Assembly: GCF_000714935.1 (NCBI RefSeq)
Contig: NZ_JMIR01000012.1
Span: 62,001-126,000 of the forward strand
Length of the DNA: 64,000 nucleotides
Origin: Tumebacillus flagellatus
GTDB taxonomy: Bacteria > Bacillota > Bacilli > Tumebacillales > Tumebacillaceae
Direction: 5' to 3'
Part shown: positions 54,891-63,786 of the stretch, in pieces
Position numbering within the stretch: position 1 is the stretch's first letter
How the letters are laid out: each line of letters opens with the position of its first letter
Program-made: the position numbers and the translations under genes
Notes under the pieces: model-generated
The model's database searches: none
What the model saw: the letters and a program-made list of their open reading frames with translations, nothing else
What the model was told of the DNA's origin: nothing

Positions 54891-55739
54891 TTAGTACTGG
54901 TAGAAACCGCGGCCGGTTTTCTTGCCGAGCCAGCCTGCTTTGACGTACTTGCGCAGCAGCGGGCACGGACGGTATTTGGAATCGCCGAAGCCTTCATGGA
55001 GCACTTCCATGATCGCGAGGCAGGTGTCGAGGCCGATGAAGTCTGCGAGGGTCAGCGGGCCCATCGGGTGGTTCATGCCGAGCTTCATGACTTGGTCGAC
55101 GTCTTCAACCGACGCCACGCCTTCGTAGACGCAGTAGATCGCTTCGTTGATCATCGGCATCAGGACGCGGTTGGAAACGAAGCCCGGGAAGTCTTGGACT
55201 TCGACCGGCACTTTGTCCATCTTCTTGGTCAGGTCTTCAATCGCTTCGTAGACTTCGTTGGTGGTGGCGAGACCGCGGATGATCTCGACGAGCTTCATGA
55301 CCGGAACCGGGTTCATAAAGTGCATGCCGATGACGAGTTCCGGGCGGGAGGTGACAGCCGCGATTTCCGTGATCGGCAGCGAAGAGGTGTTGGTCGCGAG
55401 AACCGCGCCGGTCGGGAGCACTTCATCCATTTGGCGGAAGATGTTTTTCTTGATTTCCATGTTCTCGGTTGCCGCTTCGACCGCCAGTTGCGCGTCGTGC
55501 GCGTCGCCCATGTTCGTGGTCGGGTGGATGCGGGCGAGGACCGCTGCTTTTTCCTCTTCGGTCTTGCGGCCTTTTTCCACGTCGCGGGAGAGGTTTTTGG
55601 TGATGACGGCGATGCCGCGTTCGAGGAATTCAGGCTTGATGTCGTTCAGGACGACTTCCAGACCTGCTTGTGCGAAAACTTGCGCGATGCCGGAGCCCAT
55701 TTGGCCTGCGCCGACGACGAGTGCTTTGCGGATTTCCAT
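54891..55739 (-). CDS. 3-hydroxybutyryl-CoA dehydrogenase
   Basis: The 282-residue NAD enzyme starts with Rossmann motif [20 protein letters not shown] and has the [20 protein letters not shown] signature of 3-hydroxyacyl-CoA dehydrogenases. It lacks the crotonase fusion of FadJ, so it is the short stand-alone type (Hbd/MmgB). A GGGGCGT hairpin lies between it and thiolase, possibly for mRNA processing. Confidence 0.95.
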   Translation of the reverse strand: MEIRKALVVGAGQMGSGIAQVFAQAGLEVVLNDIKPEFLERGIAVITKNLSRDVEKGRKTEEEKAAVLARIHPTTNMGDAHDAQLAVEAATENMEIKKNIFRQMDEVLPTGAVLATNTSSLPITEIAAVTSRPELVIGMHFMNPVPVMKLVEIIRGLATTNEVYEAIEDLTKKMDKVPVEVQDFPGFVSNRVLMPMINEAIYCVYEGVASVEDVDQVMKLGMNHPMGPLTLADFIGLDTCLAIMEVLHEGFGDSKYRPCPLLRKYVKAGWLGKKTGRGFYQY

Positions 55740-55810
55740 GATTGTCTGCCTCCTATGTAGGAGGGGCGTTTGGCACGCCCCTTTAGTGGATGGGTGGTTT
55801 CGGAAAAAAA

Positions 55811-56995
55811 TTACTCGGGATGCACTTGCAGCAGAATCGCGTCACCCTGCGCCGCGCCGGAGCAGATCGCCGCAATCCCGAGGCCGCCGCCGCGACGACG
55901 GAGTTCGTAGATCAGCGCGCCGATGATGCGCGCGCCCGATGCGCCGATCGGATGACCGAGCGCGACCGCGCCGCCGTTGACGTTGACTTTCTCCTCGTCC
56001 CAGCCGAGCAGTTTGCCGGAGGTGAGGGTGACCGCCGCAAACGCTTCGTTGACTTCAAACAAGTCGATGTCTTCCAAGGTATATCCTGTCTTTTTCAACA
56101 GTTTTTGAATCGCAAGGCCCGGCGTTGTCGCGATGTACGGCGCGTCTTGGCCGACTTGCGCGTGGCCGAGAATGGTTGCCAGCGGCTTCACGCCTTGCTC
56201 ATTTGCTTTGTCCTCCGACATCAAGACCAGCGCGCCCGCGCCGTCGTTGACGCCCGGCGCGTTGCCTGCGGTGATCGAGCCGTCTTTTTTGAAGACCGGT
56301 TTGAGCGCCGCCAAGCCTTCGAGCGTGGATTCCGGGCGAATCGCTTCGTCGTGCTCGACGAGGGTGGTGCCTTTTTTGCCGGTGATTTCGACCGGGACGA
56401 TCTCAGGTGCGAACCTGCCGGCTTCACGGGCTTGTGCGGCGCGCTGTTGCGAGCGCAACGCCCATTGGTCTTGCGCTTCACGGGAGATGTCGTATTCGTC
56501 GGCGACGACCGAGCCGTGCACCGCCATCGGCACGTCGTGGAACGCGCAGCGCAAGCCGTCGTACTGCATGAGGTCTACGAGTTGACCGTCGCCCATGCGC
56601 AAGCCAAACCGACCCTTCGGTAGGATGTACGGCGCGTTCGACATCGACTCCATGCCGCCCGCCACGATGACGTCCGCGTCGCCCGTGCGGATGATCTGAT
56701 CCGCCAGCGTCACGGCGCGCATGCCGGATGCGCACACTTTGTTGATCGTCTGGGTCGGGACTTCCCAGGAGAGGCCCGCTTTGATCGCTGCTTGGCGGGA
56801 CGGAATCTGACCGGCGCCGCCTTGGAGCACCATCCCCATGATCACTTCGTCGACGAGATCAGCCGATACGCCGGCGCGAGAAAGCGCTTCCTTGATAACG
56901 ATGCCGCCGAGGTCGGTCGCGGTAAGCGAGGACAGGGAACCGCCGAACTTCCCAAACGGGGTGCGTGCGGAAGAAACAATGACCGTCTTGCGCAT
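55811..56995 (-). CDS. Acetyl-CoA C-acetyltransferase (thiolase)
   Basis: The 394-residue thiolase has the nucleophilic Cys in [15 protein letters not shown], His in [20 protein letters not shown], and the second Cys in [17 protein letters not shown]. It is the first gene of the operon thiolase-hbd-crotonase-two acyl-CoA dehydrogenases-meaB. The ATG at 56995 has GGAG eight bases upstream; an overlapping GTG at 57004 is rejected. A FadR-type box is 23 bases upstream. Confidence 0.95.
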   Translation of the reverse strand: MRKTVIVSSARTPFGKFGGSLSSLTATDLGGIVIKEALSRAGVSADLVDEVIMGMVLQGGAGQIPSRQAAIKAGLSWEVPTQTINKVCASGMRAVTLADQIIRTGDADVIVAGGMESMSNAPYILPKGRFGLRMGDGQLVDLMQYDGLRCAFHDVPMAVHGSVVADEYDISREAQDQWALRSQQRAAQAREAGRFAPEIVPVEITGKKGTTLVEHDEAIRPESTLEGLAALKPVFKKDGSITAGNAPGVNDGAGALVLMSEDKANEQGVKPLATILGHAQVGQDAPYIATTPGLAIQKLLKKTGYTLEDIDLFEVNEAFAAVTLTSGKLLGWDEEKVNVNGGAVALGHPIGASGARIIGALIYELRRRGGGLGIAAICSGAAQGDAILLQVHPE

Positions 56996-57017
56996 GTTGG
57001 ACACTCCTTTTTATGGA

Positions 57018-57035
57018 TGAATGAAGAATCATTCA
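57018..57035. promoter_or_regulatory. FadR-type operator before the acyl-CoA operon
   Basis: TGAATGAAGAATCATTCA is an inverted repeat with TGAATGA arms, matching the FadR consensus of Bacillus fatty-acid degradation genes. It lies 23-40 bases upstream of the thiolase start. The long-chain acyl-CoA-responsive repressor is encoded elsewhere. Confidence 0.85.
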
Positions 57036-57148
57036 GTTTCAAACAAACAGTCGGTTTCAGCTTGGTGCTTCTGCTTCTATTATACACGAAATTTGAAAGC
57101 GGGTGAGGAGAATGAAAAGTCAGATATTTTACATCTTCAAGCGTACAA

Positions 57149-57182
57149 GAAAAAAGACCGGGAGCTGCTCCCGATCTTTTTC
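57149..57182 (-). terminator. Terminator after the Fe-S oxidoreductase gene
   Basis: AGATCGGGAG-cag-CTCCCGGTCT followed by TTTTTT on the minus strand, separating this gene from the thiolase promoter. Confidence 0.85.
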
Positions 57183-57202
57183 GTCTCGTGCTTTCGTTCT
57201 AT

Positions 57203-59233
57203 TTAATTCCCGAACACCGACATCGAAAGCAGTTCCACGACGTCGTACACCGGGAGATTCTCCTCGACGTTCTTCGCCTTGGTGCCGTCGGTGATCATGG
57301 TCATGCAGTACGGGCATGCGGTGCCGATCGCCGTCGCGCCGGTTTCGATCGCTTGCTCGGTGCGCATGACGTTGATGCGCTGTTCACCGGTGTCTTCCTT
57401 GAACAGACCGCCGCCGCCTGCGCCGCAGCACATCGACTTGGTGCGGTTGCGCTCCATCTCGACGAGCTTGACGCCCGGCAGTTTGGTGAGGATGTAGCGG
57501 GGTGCGGTGTAGATGTCGTTGTAACGGCCGAGGTAGCAGGAATCGTGGAAGGTCAGCAGGTGATCGACTTCGTGAGTCGGGTTCAGCTTGCCTTCGTCGA
57601 TCAGTTGCGCCAACAGCTCGGTGTGGTGAAGCACCACTTCCAGTTCAAACCCGAAGTCCGGGTATTCGTTCTTGAAGGTGTTGTACGCGTGCGGGCAGGT
57701 CGTGACGATCTTCTTCACGCCGTACTCTTTGAAGATTTCGATGTTCGCTTCGACGAGCGATTGGTACAGCATCTCGTTGCCGAGGCGGCGCGCGGTGTCG
57801 CCGTCCGATTCTTCCTCAGCGCCGAGGATCGCGAAGTCAATGCCCGCTTCTTGGAGCAGCTTGGCAAAGGCTTGTGCAATTTTCTGGTTGCGTGCGTCAA
57901 ACGAAGCGGAGGAACCGACGTAGTACAGCCATTCGACTTCGCCGTCGACTTCTGCCATCGTCTTCACGCCCATCTCTTTGGCCCAGTCGCCGCGGGTTTT
58001 GCGGTTTTGGCCCCATTCGTTGGATTGACGCTCAAGGTTTTGGAACGCGCGGTTGACTTCCGGCTCTGCTTTGCCTTCCGTCAGCACCAAGTAACGGCGC
58101 ATGTCGATGATCTTGTCGACGTGTTCGTTGAAGACCGGGCACGCTTCTTCGCACGCACGGCAGGTGGTGCAAGCCCAGATTTCGTTTTCGGTGTAGACGT
58201 CGCCGATCAGCATCGGCAGTTCGGCGGTCGCCGCCACTTCCACGTTGGTGCCGTCTGCGCCGTGCACGCTGGAAGCTTTCTGCGCGACGAGAGAGTCGCC
58301 GACGGTGAGCAGGTGGTCTTTCATCTTGAGAATCAGGTATTTCGGAGACAGCTCCGTTCCGGACAGCGTTGCCGGGCAGTTGACGTGGCAACGGCCGCAC
58401 TCGGTGCACGCATAGCCGTCGAGCAGTTGACGCCAAGAGAATTGATCGATGCGGCCGACGCCGAACTCTTCGATCGACTCGTCTTCGAGGTCGAGTTTCT
58501 TCAAACGACCTTTCGGGCGGGTGGAGTCGGTTTTGCGGAAGTAGGTGTTGAACATCGCGCCGACCATGTGCAAGTGCTTGGAGCGCGGGATGAACACCGC
58601 AAAGTAGAACAGGACGCCGGAGTGCAGCCAGAAGAAGATCTCCTTGACGACTTTCAGCGTGGTTTCCGACAGGCCGGCGTACACGGAGGTCGCGAGCCAG
58701 CCGACGACCGGAGCGACGAAGCCCGGTTGGCTGCCTTCCAGCGCGTCGTTTGCGCCCCAGAACGCGTAGTCGGTGAGGATCAAGAACGCGATCATGCCGA
58801 CGATCAAGCCGGCTTCCATCGTCACATCCAAACGCATCGGTTTGAGGATGTAGCGGCGCAGCGCCGCGATGCCAAGCGAGATCAGCACGAGGATGTTCGC
58901 CATCTCATGCAAGAAGACAAATGCGTCCGAACCCAGACCCGGAATGTGATGCCCGCCGGTCAGATGGTAAACGAAGAAGTCCAACGCCCCGATCGAGATG
59001 ATGATGAAGCCGTAGAAGATGACGGCGTGCGCGATGCCCGCCGGTTCCGCCAAGACTTTCCCTTGGCCGAGAACGTATTTGAAGAAGCCGCTGATGCGGG
59101 CGTCTCGATCGTTAAAACGATCCTCTTGGGCACCGAGCATCAAGTATTGATAGCGCTTGTAAAAAGCCGACAAGCTGTAGTACCCCGCTGCTCCGGCCAG
59201 CGCCAGGAACAGAAGAACGCGAATCCACTCCAT
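57203..59233 (-). CDS. Membrane Fe-S oxidoreductase (FadF/YwjF-like), probable acyl-CoA electron acceptor
   Basis: The 676-residue protein has about five membrane segments in its first 230 residues, then two [4Fe-4S] sites (CTECGRCHVNCP and CTTCRACEEACP) and two CCG-type domains (FHDSCYLGRYN and CCGAGGGGLF). This order equals Bacillus YwjF/FadF, thought to move electrons from ETF of beta-oxidation to quinone. A FadR box precedes it and the acyl-CoA genes are adjacent, so it fits fatty-acid oxidation. Start at ATG 59233 with AAGGAG upstream. Confidence 0.88.
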   Translation of the reverse strand: MEWIRVLLFLALAGAAGYYSLSAFYKRYQYLMLGAQEDRFNDRDARISGFFKYVLGQGKVLAEPAGIAHAVIFYGFIIISIGALDFFVYHLTGGHHIPGLGSDAFVFLHEMANILVLISLGIAALRRYILKPMRLDVTMEAGLIVGMIAFLILTDYAFWGANDALEGSQPGFVAPVVGWLATSVYAGLSETTLKVVKEIFFWLHSGVLFYFAVFIPRSKHLHMVGAMFNTYFRKTDSTRPKGRLKKLDLEDESIEEFGVGRIDQFSWRQLLDGYACTECGRCHVNCPATLSGTELSPKYLILKMKDHLLTVGDSLVAQKASSVHGADGTNVEVAATAELPMLIGDVYTENEIWACTTCRACEEACPVFNEHVDKIIDMRRYLVLTEGKAEPEVNRAFQNLERQSNEWGQNRKTRGDWAKEMGVKTMAEVDGEVEWLYYVGSSASFDARNQKIAQAFAKLLQEAGIDFAILGAEEESDGDTARRLGNEMLYQSLVEANIEIFKEYGVKKIVTTCPHAYNTFKNEYPDFGFELEVVLHHTELLAQLIDEGKLNPTHEVDHLLTFHDSCYLGRYNDIYTAPRYILTKLPGVKLVEMERNRTKSMCCGAGGGGLFKEDTGEQRINVMRTEQAIETGATAIGTACPYCMTMITDGTKAKNVEENLPVYDVVELLSMSVFGN

Positions 59234-59263
59234 GTAGTCTTCACTCCTTGTATGCCTAAAATA

Positions 59264-59281
59264 TGAATGAATCATCATTCA
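59264..59281. promoter_or_regulatory. FadR-type operator before the Fe-S oxidoreductase gene
   Basis: TGAATGAATCATCATTCA has perfect TGAATGA/TCATTCA arms with a four-base centre and lies 31 bases upstream of the start. Same motif as at 57018. Confidence 0.85.
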
Positions 59282-59283
59282 AA

Positions 59284-59301
59284 ACCGACCGATCGGTCGG
59301 T
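59284..59301. promoter_or_regulatory. TetR-like palindrome adjoining the FadR box
   Basis: ACCGACCGATCGGTCGGT is a perfect 18-bp palindrome two bases from the FadR box, of the kind bound by TetR-family repressors. It probably adds a second regulator to this promoter. The TetR gene is not in the window. Confidence 0.7.
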
Positions 59302-59492
59302 CCTTGCGGCGAGAAATGTCCTACCTATACTTATACACGATTTGCCCGAAAAATTCGAGAGTGAAATTTAGGTTGTGACGGCGGCTCTGGACAGTTTCGC
59401 GGGAATAGATGAAGATGGAGGAGGAAGAGACCGAATTGCTTGAATTTAGACGGATCGGTCAGTTTTGAGACCCGATTCCTTGGAGGTGCACG

Positions 59493-60131
59493 ATGAAAAT
59501 GATGTACGACATCACCATGTCCGTCTCTGCGCAAACCGCCCCGTTCCCCGGCGATACGCCGTTTTCGTTGGAATGGGTCTGGACGATGGAGATGGGCGGG
59601 AGTTGCAATGTGTCGCGGATCGTGATGAGCCCGCATGTGGGGACGCACGGCGATTCGCCGTATCATTATGGAAGCGAAGGCGGCAAGACGGAGGAAGTCC
59701 CCCTCGACGTCTATGTCGGCGAGGCGCTGGTCCTCGACGTGCCGCGTGACATCGGGCCGCTCATCACCCGGGAGTTTGTCGAAGCGCAGCTAAAAAACAC
59801 CGCAGGCACACCCGCACGCGTCCTCTTCAAAACCGACTCCTACCCCGACCCTGCCGTCTTCAACACCGACTTCACCGCCATCGCACCCGAAGCGGTGCAC
59901 TTCCTCGCCGGCCTCGGCGTCCGCTTGATCGGCATCGACACGCCGTCCGTCGACCCCGCCGACAGCAAGACTCTGGACGCACACGGTGTTTTCTTAACCC
60001 GCGGCGTGTACATCTTGGAGAACTTGCGCCTGCAAGACGTTCCCGCAGGCCGTTATGAACTGATCGCCCTGCCGATGAAAATCGAAGGCTCTTGCGCCGC
60101 TCCGGTGCGCGCCATCCTGCGCAGCCTCTAA
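59493..60131 (+). CDS. kynB: Arylformamidase / kynurenine formamidase (cyclase family)
   Basis: The 212-residue metallo-hydrolase has the cyclase signature SPHVGTHGDSPYHYGSEGG with metal-binding His and Asp residues, and GVRLIGIDTPSVDPADSKTL. KynB hydrolyses N-formylkynurenine in tryptophan degradation. No other kyn gene is adjacent, so the substrate is inferred. TTGGAGGTGCACG precedes the ATG. A GACGGATCGGTC motif is found at 59450-59461, related to the TetR palindrome upstream. Confidence 0.85.
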   Translation: MKMMYDITMSVSAQTAPFPGDTPFSLEWVWTMEMGGSCNVSRIVMSPHVGTHGDSPYHYGSEGGKTEEVPLDVYVGEALVLDVPRDIGPLITREFVEAQLKNTAGTPARVLFKTDSYPDPAVFNTDFTAIAPEAVHFLAGLGVRLIGIDTPSVDPADSKTLDAHGVFLTRGVYILENLRLQDVPAGRYELIALPMKIEGSCAAPVRAILRSL

Positions 60132-60138
60132 ATGGAAC

Positions 60139-60182
60139 TCAAAAAACGCACTTGCGGTCACTGATACCGCAAGTGCGTTTTT
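60139..60182. terminator. Strong bidirectional terminator
   Basis: AAAACGCACTTGCGGT and ACCGCAAGTGCGTTTTT form a 16-bp stem. It lies between converging genes and overlaps the last codons of the minus-strand gene. Confidence 0.9.
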
Positions 60183-60589
60183 CGTAAGAATTTATCGACA
60201 TCATGCGAAAACTCAAACACCCGCGCTTGGTTGTCTTCCGAAAACAACAGCATCGCCGGCTTCTCTCCCGGACGCAGTATCAAATCAATCTCCGTGATCT
60301 CATCGTTCATCCACTGGTTTTCCACGCGGGTCGGCGGGTCCATCGGAATCTTCACGACCAGCCCTTTGTCCATGCCCAGATGTACGCGCGGCGAGAGTCC
60401 GGTGATCGTGCCGAGCCAGTTTTTGGCTTCGGCTTGCAGTGCGGGCGTGTTGTCGATTTTTTTGACGACTTCTTGTTTCTTGACGTCAAACACGAGAATC
60501 CGCTCCGGCTCCAAGGCGGCGTGCGCGCTCCCGCTCCCAAGCATCAGGGCACAAACCAAGCTCACAGCGGTCAGAAAAAATTTCCACAT
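60158..60589 (-). CDS. Hypothetical secreted protein
   Basis: This 143-residue protein has a Sec signal peptide (MWKFFLTAVSLVCALMLGSG, cleavage after SAHA) and a small exported domain (PERILVFDVKKQEVVKKIDN). No family is recognised. The ribosome site is GGGGGTG about eight bases before the ATG, with a second G-run directly abutting it. Its stop lies within the terminator. Confidence 0.65.
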   Translation of the reverse strand: MWKFFLTAVSLVCALMLGSGSAHAALEPERILVFDVKKQEVVKKIDNTPALQAEAKNWLGTITGLSPRVHLGMDKGLVVKIPMDPPTRVENQWMNDEITEIDLILRPGEKPAMLLFSEDNQARVFEFSHDVDKFLRKTHLRYQ

Positions 60590-60702
60590 CCCCCTAACAC
60601 CCCCGTTTGCCCATACGGTGCCCTTTCTCCTCCACAGTCATACGTCTTGACCTTCTCCCATACGTTGAATTTATGAATATCTTCAGGAAAGGGTGTCCCG
60701 CC

Positions 60703-62172
60703 ATGTTTGTCTCTCGCACCGAACTGCTTCATCAATTCGAAACCCTGCGCCGTCAAGCGGCCGATCCCGATCTCTTCCTTGAAACCGAGACGGGAGGCGA
60801 TCTGTGGGTGGACGGCCTCAACGTGCTGCTCTCGGTCGAGCCGGAAGATTTCAAGTCCGCGCTGGATACGTTTCACGCCTCCTACGACTATGAAGCCGCG
60901 TCCAAAGTCTCCTGCCTGCAAGCTCTCCATCGCTACACAGTCGACTCCGCCCGCATCGGAGAATTTGAGCTGTATCAAGCGCTGGCGCTCGGCATGACCT
61001 GGCTGTCGCTGCAAGAAGAGACGCAGGCGCAGTTTTTTAACATTCCCGTGCGCATTCTCAACCATTCGACCGCGCTCTTGCTCTCCCCCACTTATCAAGC
61101 GATCTGGGCGCACAGTTACAACGCCGGCATCACGCTGTTTCTCGATCTCGACACGCACCGCCTCAGCACGTTTCGCCCGGAACACGGACGCATCTATCAA
61201 AACGGCCATACGTATGTGCCGGGGCAGACGGTCAAATACCCGTTTCAGAGTTTCCACCACGAGATGGCGCACATCTTGCTGTTTCACGACCTCTATCCCC
61301 GCACGATGGGAGAGGGGGAGGCGGAAGACTCCACCGCGTTTGTGCACATGGAAACGTCGATCTCCTGCTTGGACGAACTGATCCTGTCCGAAATCATGGC
61401 GGTGCGCGACGACCTGAACTTGATCGACGACGGGTACATGGCGCATTCCACCTTCCCGGAGTACGGGCGGTTTCGCTATGAAGTGATGCAAGGACTGCAC
61501 GCGCCTCTCACCCGGCGTTCGTTGGCGCTCTATCGCAAACGCTTTGTCTTGCTTGCCGAAGACGACGAGTGCCGCATCGCGGACAACCGCTTGAAACGCC
61601 ATCTGCTCGCCTTGCATGAACTGCCCGACGAAGAGGTGCAACGCATCCGTGAGCCGTTTGCCCGCTACTTGCACGACCAAGAAATGCACGCGTCTTGGGC
61701 AAAGCAAGCTGCAAGCCGCAACCGGATTCCCTCCTACCGCGCCGTCATTGAACTGCTGCCGCCCGAGCCGTTTTGTCTGCAGAAATTTCAAGAGTGCCTT
61801 CACCCTGACGCTTGGACAGACCGTATCTCGCTGTTTTCCTCCGACTCGCTGCCGGAACTCGATTCCGAGTTGCGCCGCGTGAACCAACAACGGTGGAAAT
61901 GGCGCGAATGGCTCAATCGCATCGCCGAACTGCGCGGATTCTTGGAAACGGAGCTGGACGACCTGAACTCGCTCGTGCAAAGCCGGCTGCTCGCGTTCGC
62001 CGACGACGCCGCCACCGTGCTCCGCAACGGCAACGACATTTCCCCGGCCTCCCACCAAGCGTTCACCCGCGACGTGGCGGACTGCCTCGCTGACATCGCG
62101 GTGCCGAAGGTTCGTGAGCGCGCCCTGCAGATGATCGAACATCCGTTTACGTACCTGTTGGAACCCCGATGA
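60703..62172 (+). CDS. HExxH-motif protein of unknown function, next to a Cys-rich micropeptide
   Basis: The 489-residue soluble protein has a clear HHEMAHILLFHD motif (HExxH at 186-190) and an acidic stretch MGEGEAEDSTAFVHMETS 12-30 residues later, then a Leu-rich region LDELILSEIMAVRDDLNLID that may supply a third metal ligand. A second half of about 230 residues is alpha-helical by composition. No signal peptide. The family is not known to me; zinc or iron enzymes with HExxH include peptidases and peptide-modifying hydroxylases. AAAGGGTG precedes the ATG at 60703. A micropeptide gene follows 109 bases downstream. Confidence 0.7.
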   Translation: MFVSRTELLHQFETLRRQAADPDLFLETETGGDLWVDGLNVLLSVEPEDFKSALDTFHASYDYEAASKVSCLQALHRYTVDSARIGEFELYQALALGMTWLSLQEETQAQFFNIPVRILNHSTALLLSPTYQAIWAHSYNAGITLFLDLDTHRLSTFRPEHGRIYQNGHTYVPGQTVKYPFQSFHHEMAHILLFHDLYPRTMGEGEAEDSTAFVHMETSISCLDELILSEIMAVRDDLNLIDDGYMAHSTFPEYGRFRYEVMQGLHAPLTRRSLALYRKRFVLLAEDDECRIADNRLKRHLLALHELPDEEVQRIREPFARYLHDQEMHASWAKQAASRNRIPSYRAVIELLPPEPFCLQKFQECLHPDAWTDRISLFSSDSLPELDSELRRVNQQRWKWREWLNRIAELRGFLETELDDLNSLVQSRLLAFADDAATVLRNGNDISPASHQAFTRDVADCLADIAVPKVRERALQMIEHPFTYLLEPR

Positions 62173-62208
62173 TAAAAAAAGGATGCGGAAATGGTTAATA
62201 ATGGTTCT

Positions 62209-62256
62209 GGAGTAAATAAAGGGTAATATCATAGTACAGAGGATATCCTTTACTCC
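62209..62256. promoter_or_regulatory. Inverted repeat upstream of the Cys-rich micropeptide
   Basis: GGAGTAAA (62209-62216) and TTTACTCC (62249-62256) are perfect inverted copies 32 bases apart; inside, GGgtaATATC pairs with GATATCC, giving a bulged stem of about 48 bases. It may be an operator or an RNA structure separating the peptide from the gene before it. No good -35/-10 pair is seen. Confidence 0.4.
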
Positions 62257-62281
62257 TCAATCCCACTTGGAGGTGCTCCTT

Positions 62282-62380
62282 ATGAAAAAAGTCGTGAAAG
62301 TCAATGTTTCGAAAAACGCTGTGGTCCAACAAGTCAAGGAAAAGTGTATCCCGGATATCTGCCGCGCTAGCTGCCTCTAA
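62282..62380 (+). CDS. Cys-rich micropeptide, candidate RiPP precursor
   Basis: The 32-residue frame reads MKKVVKVNVSKNAVVQQVKE followed by KCIPDICRASCL. The first 20 residues are basic and free of Cys (leader-like); the last eleven hold three Cys spaced C-x4-C-x3-C-Leu (core-like). GGAGG is eight bases before the ATG and a strong terminator lies 25 bases after the stop. Encoded directly after the HExxH protein. Class of modification, if any, cannot be read from sequence; it might also be a metal-binding regulator. Confidence 0.55.
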   Translation: MKKVVKVNVSKNAVVQQVKEKCIPDICRASCL

Positions 62381-62403
62381 TCCACCCAACACATAAGAAA
62401 CAC

Positions 62404-62449
62404 AGAAAAACCGCTCTCTTCAGCCTGTGCGCCGGAGAGCGGTTTTTTT
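62404..62449. terminator. Bidirectional terminator after the micropeptide
   Basis: AAAAACCGCTCTC and GAGAGCGGTTTTTTT form an 11-bp stem with T-runs; it overlaps the stop codon of the convergent DUF2515 gene. Confidence 0.9.
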
Positions 62450-63665
62450 ATTCGCGACTCTGTTTGTTTCCGTCCCACCACGTCTCGGCGGCGACCGCTT
62501 TTTCAATCATGGCGAGGGTTTTGGCGCAGGCGGCGGTCAGGTTGAAGTTTTTCCCGGGGCGCGTCCCGTACAACTCCTTCGCCGCGTCGGCGCTCCGGCA
62601 CCAGTCGTGCCCGCCCGGCGGCTCCGGGTTTTCGACGTCCGGCCAGGCGTCGCCAAGCGGGGGCGAGTGCAGAGGCAACGCCCCTTTTTTCAAAAAAAGC
62701 CCGTTCAAGCGCGGGCTGTACCGTTGCTCCGACTGCTCTTGCTCCTGCCGCTTGGGTGTGTACAGATGCGGCCAGTAGTCTGCCCGCGACGCGGTGTGCG
62801 GCGTGCGCTCCGCCCATTTCAGCACGCCGTCGTACACCTCCGGCTTCCCGAACAAGATCGCGTACAACCGCCGCCCCGTGTCGATACGCTCCGTCAGCGA
62901 CAGAAACGTCGCCACCGTGACGCCCGCCAATTGCACCTTGGGCTTGTCGTAGGGGCTTTGATAAGGAAACACCACTTGCGTCAGATTGAGAATCGTCTGC
63001 GCCTTGAACTCAAACGAATTCATTACGGGGAGGTACTTCGGATTGCGGACGACGCGGTGCTCGATGTAGTTTTGCTCGTTGACGACGAGCGCCATCGTCA
63101 GCAACTCCGAGTCGTTCGTCTCCCAAAACCGCTCCCAGACGATGCTCATAAACTGCGACACGCCAAAGTACGGCAACAGATGAAACAGCGGCTTGCCCGC
63201 GTCCCGGCTGGCTTCGTACAGCAACAACTGCGGATAGGCATCGCCGAAGATCAAGAAATTCGCCCGCTCCAGAAACTGAAAAAACTGCTCCGCCTCCCTC
63301 CCCTCCATCATCCGCGGCAGCAAGTCGCCGCGCAGGTCGGTCATGTTGTACCCGCCGTTGCGCGAGACCATGTGGGCGAGCAACGCCCAATGCAGTTCCG
63401 GGGCGCGTTGGAAGATCTCCCAGTACGCGGTCGTGCGGGTGACGTTGTTGCGGTTTTGGCGACGCGTTTCAGAGAGGATGCGGTCGTAGAGGGCGCGGTC
63501 TGCTCCCTTCAGCAAGGACGGGTCGGCGGGAAGGGGGGTTTTTTTCAAACGCTCGTGCAGGCAGCGGGAAATCTCCCGAATTTCAGACGCATTCGAGAAG
63601 CCCGACACCCGCGCCCGCACTCGTTTGCAAAGCGCGAGCCAACCTTCGTACACGGAGTTCCACAT
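62448..63665 (-). CDS. DUF2515 (YppC-like) protein
   Basis: The 405-residue protein starts MWNSVYEGWLALCKRVRARV and matches the DUF2515 family of Bacillus YppC (RQNRNNVTRTTAYWEIFQRA, SRNGGYNMTDLRGDLLPRMM). It has no membrane segment or catalytic motif I can name. GGGGGG lies before the ATG at 63665. The function is unknown. Confidence 0.82.
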   Translation of the reverse strand: MWNSVYEGWLALCKRVRARVSGFSNASEIREISRCLHERLKKTPLPADPSLLKGADRALYDRILSETRRQNRNNVTRTTAYWEIFQRAPELHWALLAHMVSRNGGYNMTDLRGDLLPRMMEGREAEQFFQFLERANFLIFGDAYPQLLLYEASRDAGKPLFHLLPYFGVSQFMSIVWERFWETNDSELLTMALVVNEQNYIEHRVVRNPKYLPVMNSFEFKAQTILNLTQVVFPYQSPYDKPKVQLAGVTVATFLSLTERIDTGRRLYAILFGKPEVYDGVLKWAERTPHTASRADYWPHLYTPKRQEQEQSEQRYSPRLNGLFLKKGALPLHSPPLGDAWPDVENPEPPGGHDWCRSADAAKELYGTRPGKNFNLTAACAKTLAMIEKAVAAETWWDGNKQSRE

Positions 63666-63729
63666 GTTGACTTGCCCCCCATTCTTCTGCGGACGTTCCA
63701 CATATCGTATGTTATGCCCCGCAAGAGGT

Positions 63730-63765
63730 GAAAAAAGGCATCTCCGTTGAAAGGAGCGCCTCTTG
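63730..63765 (-). terminator. Terminator after the aminomutase gene
   Basis: GAGGCGCTCC and GGAGATGCC pair imperfectly, followed by TTTTTT on the minus strand, just downstream of the partial gene's stop. Confidence 0.65.
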
Positions 63766-63786
63766 TCACGACCAAATTAAGGTAAC

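Noticed and set aside
55762-55783. GGGGCGT hairpin between thiolase and hbd as a terminator
   Set aside because: No T-run follows on the minus strand, so it is more likely a processing or pausing stem.
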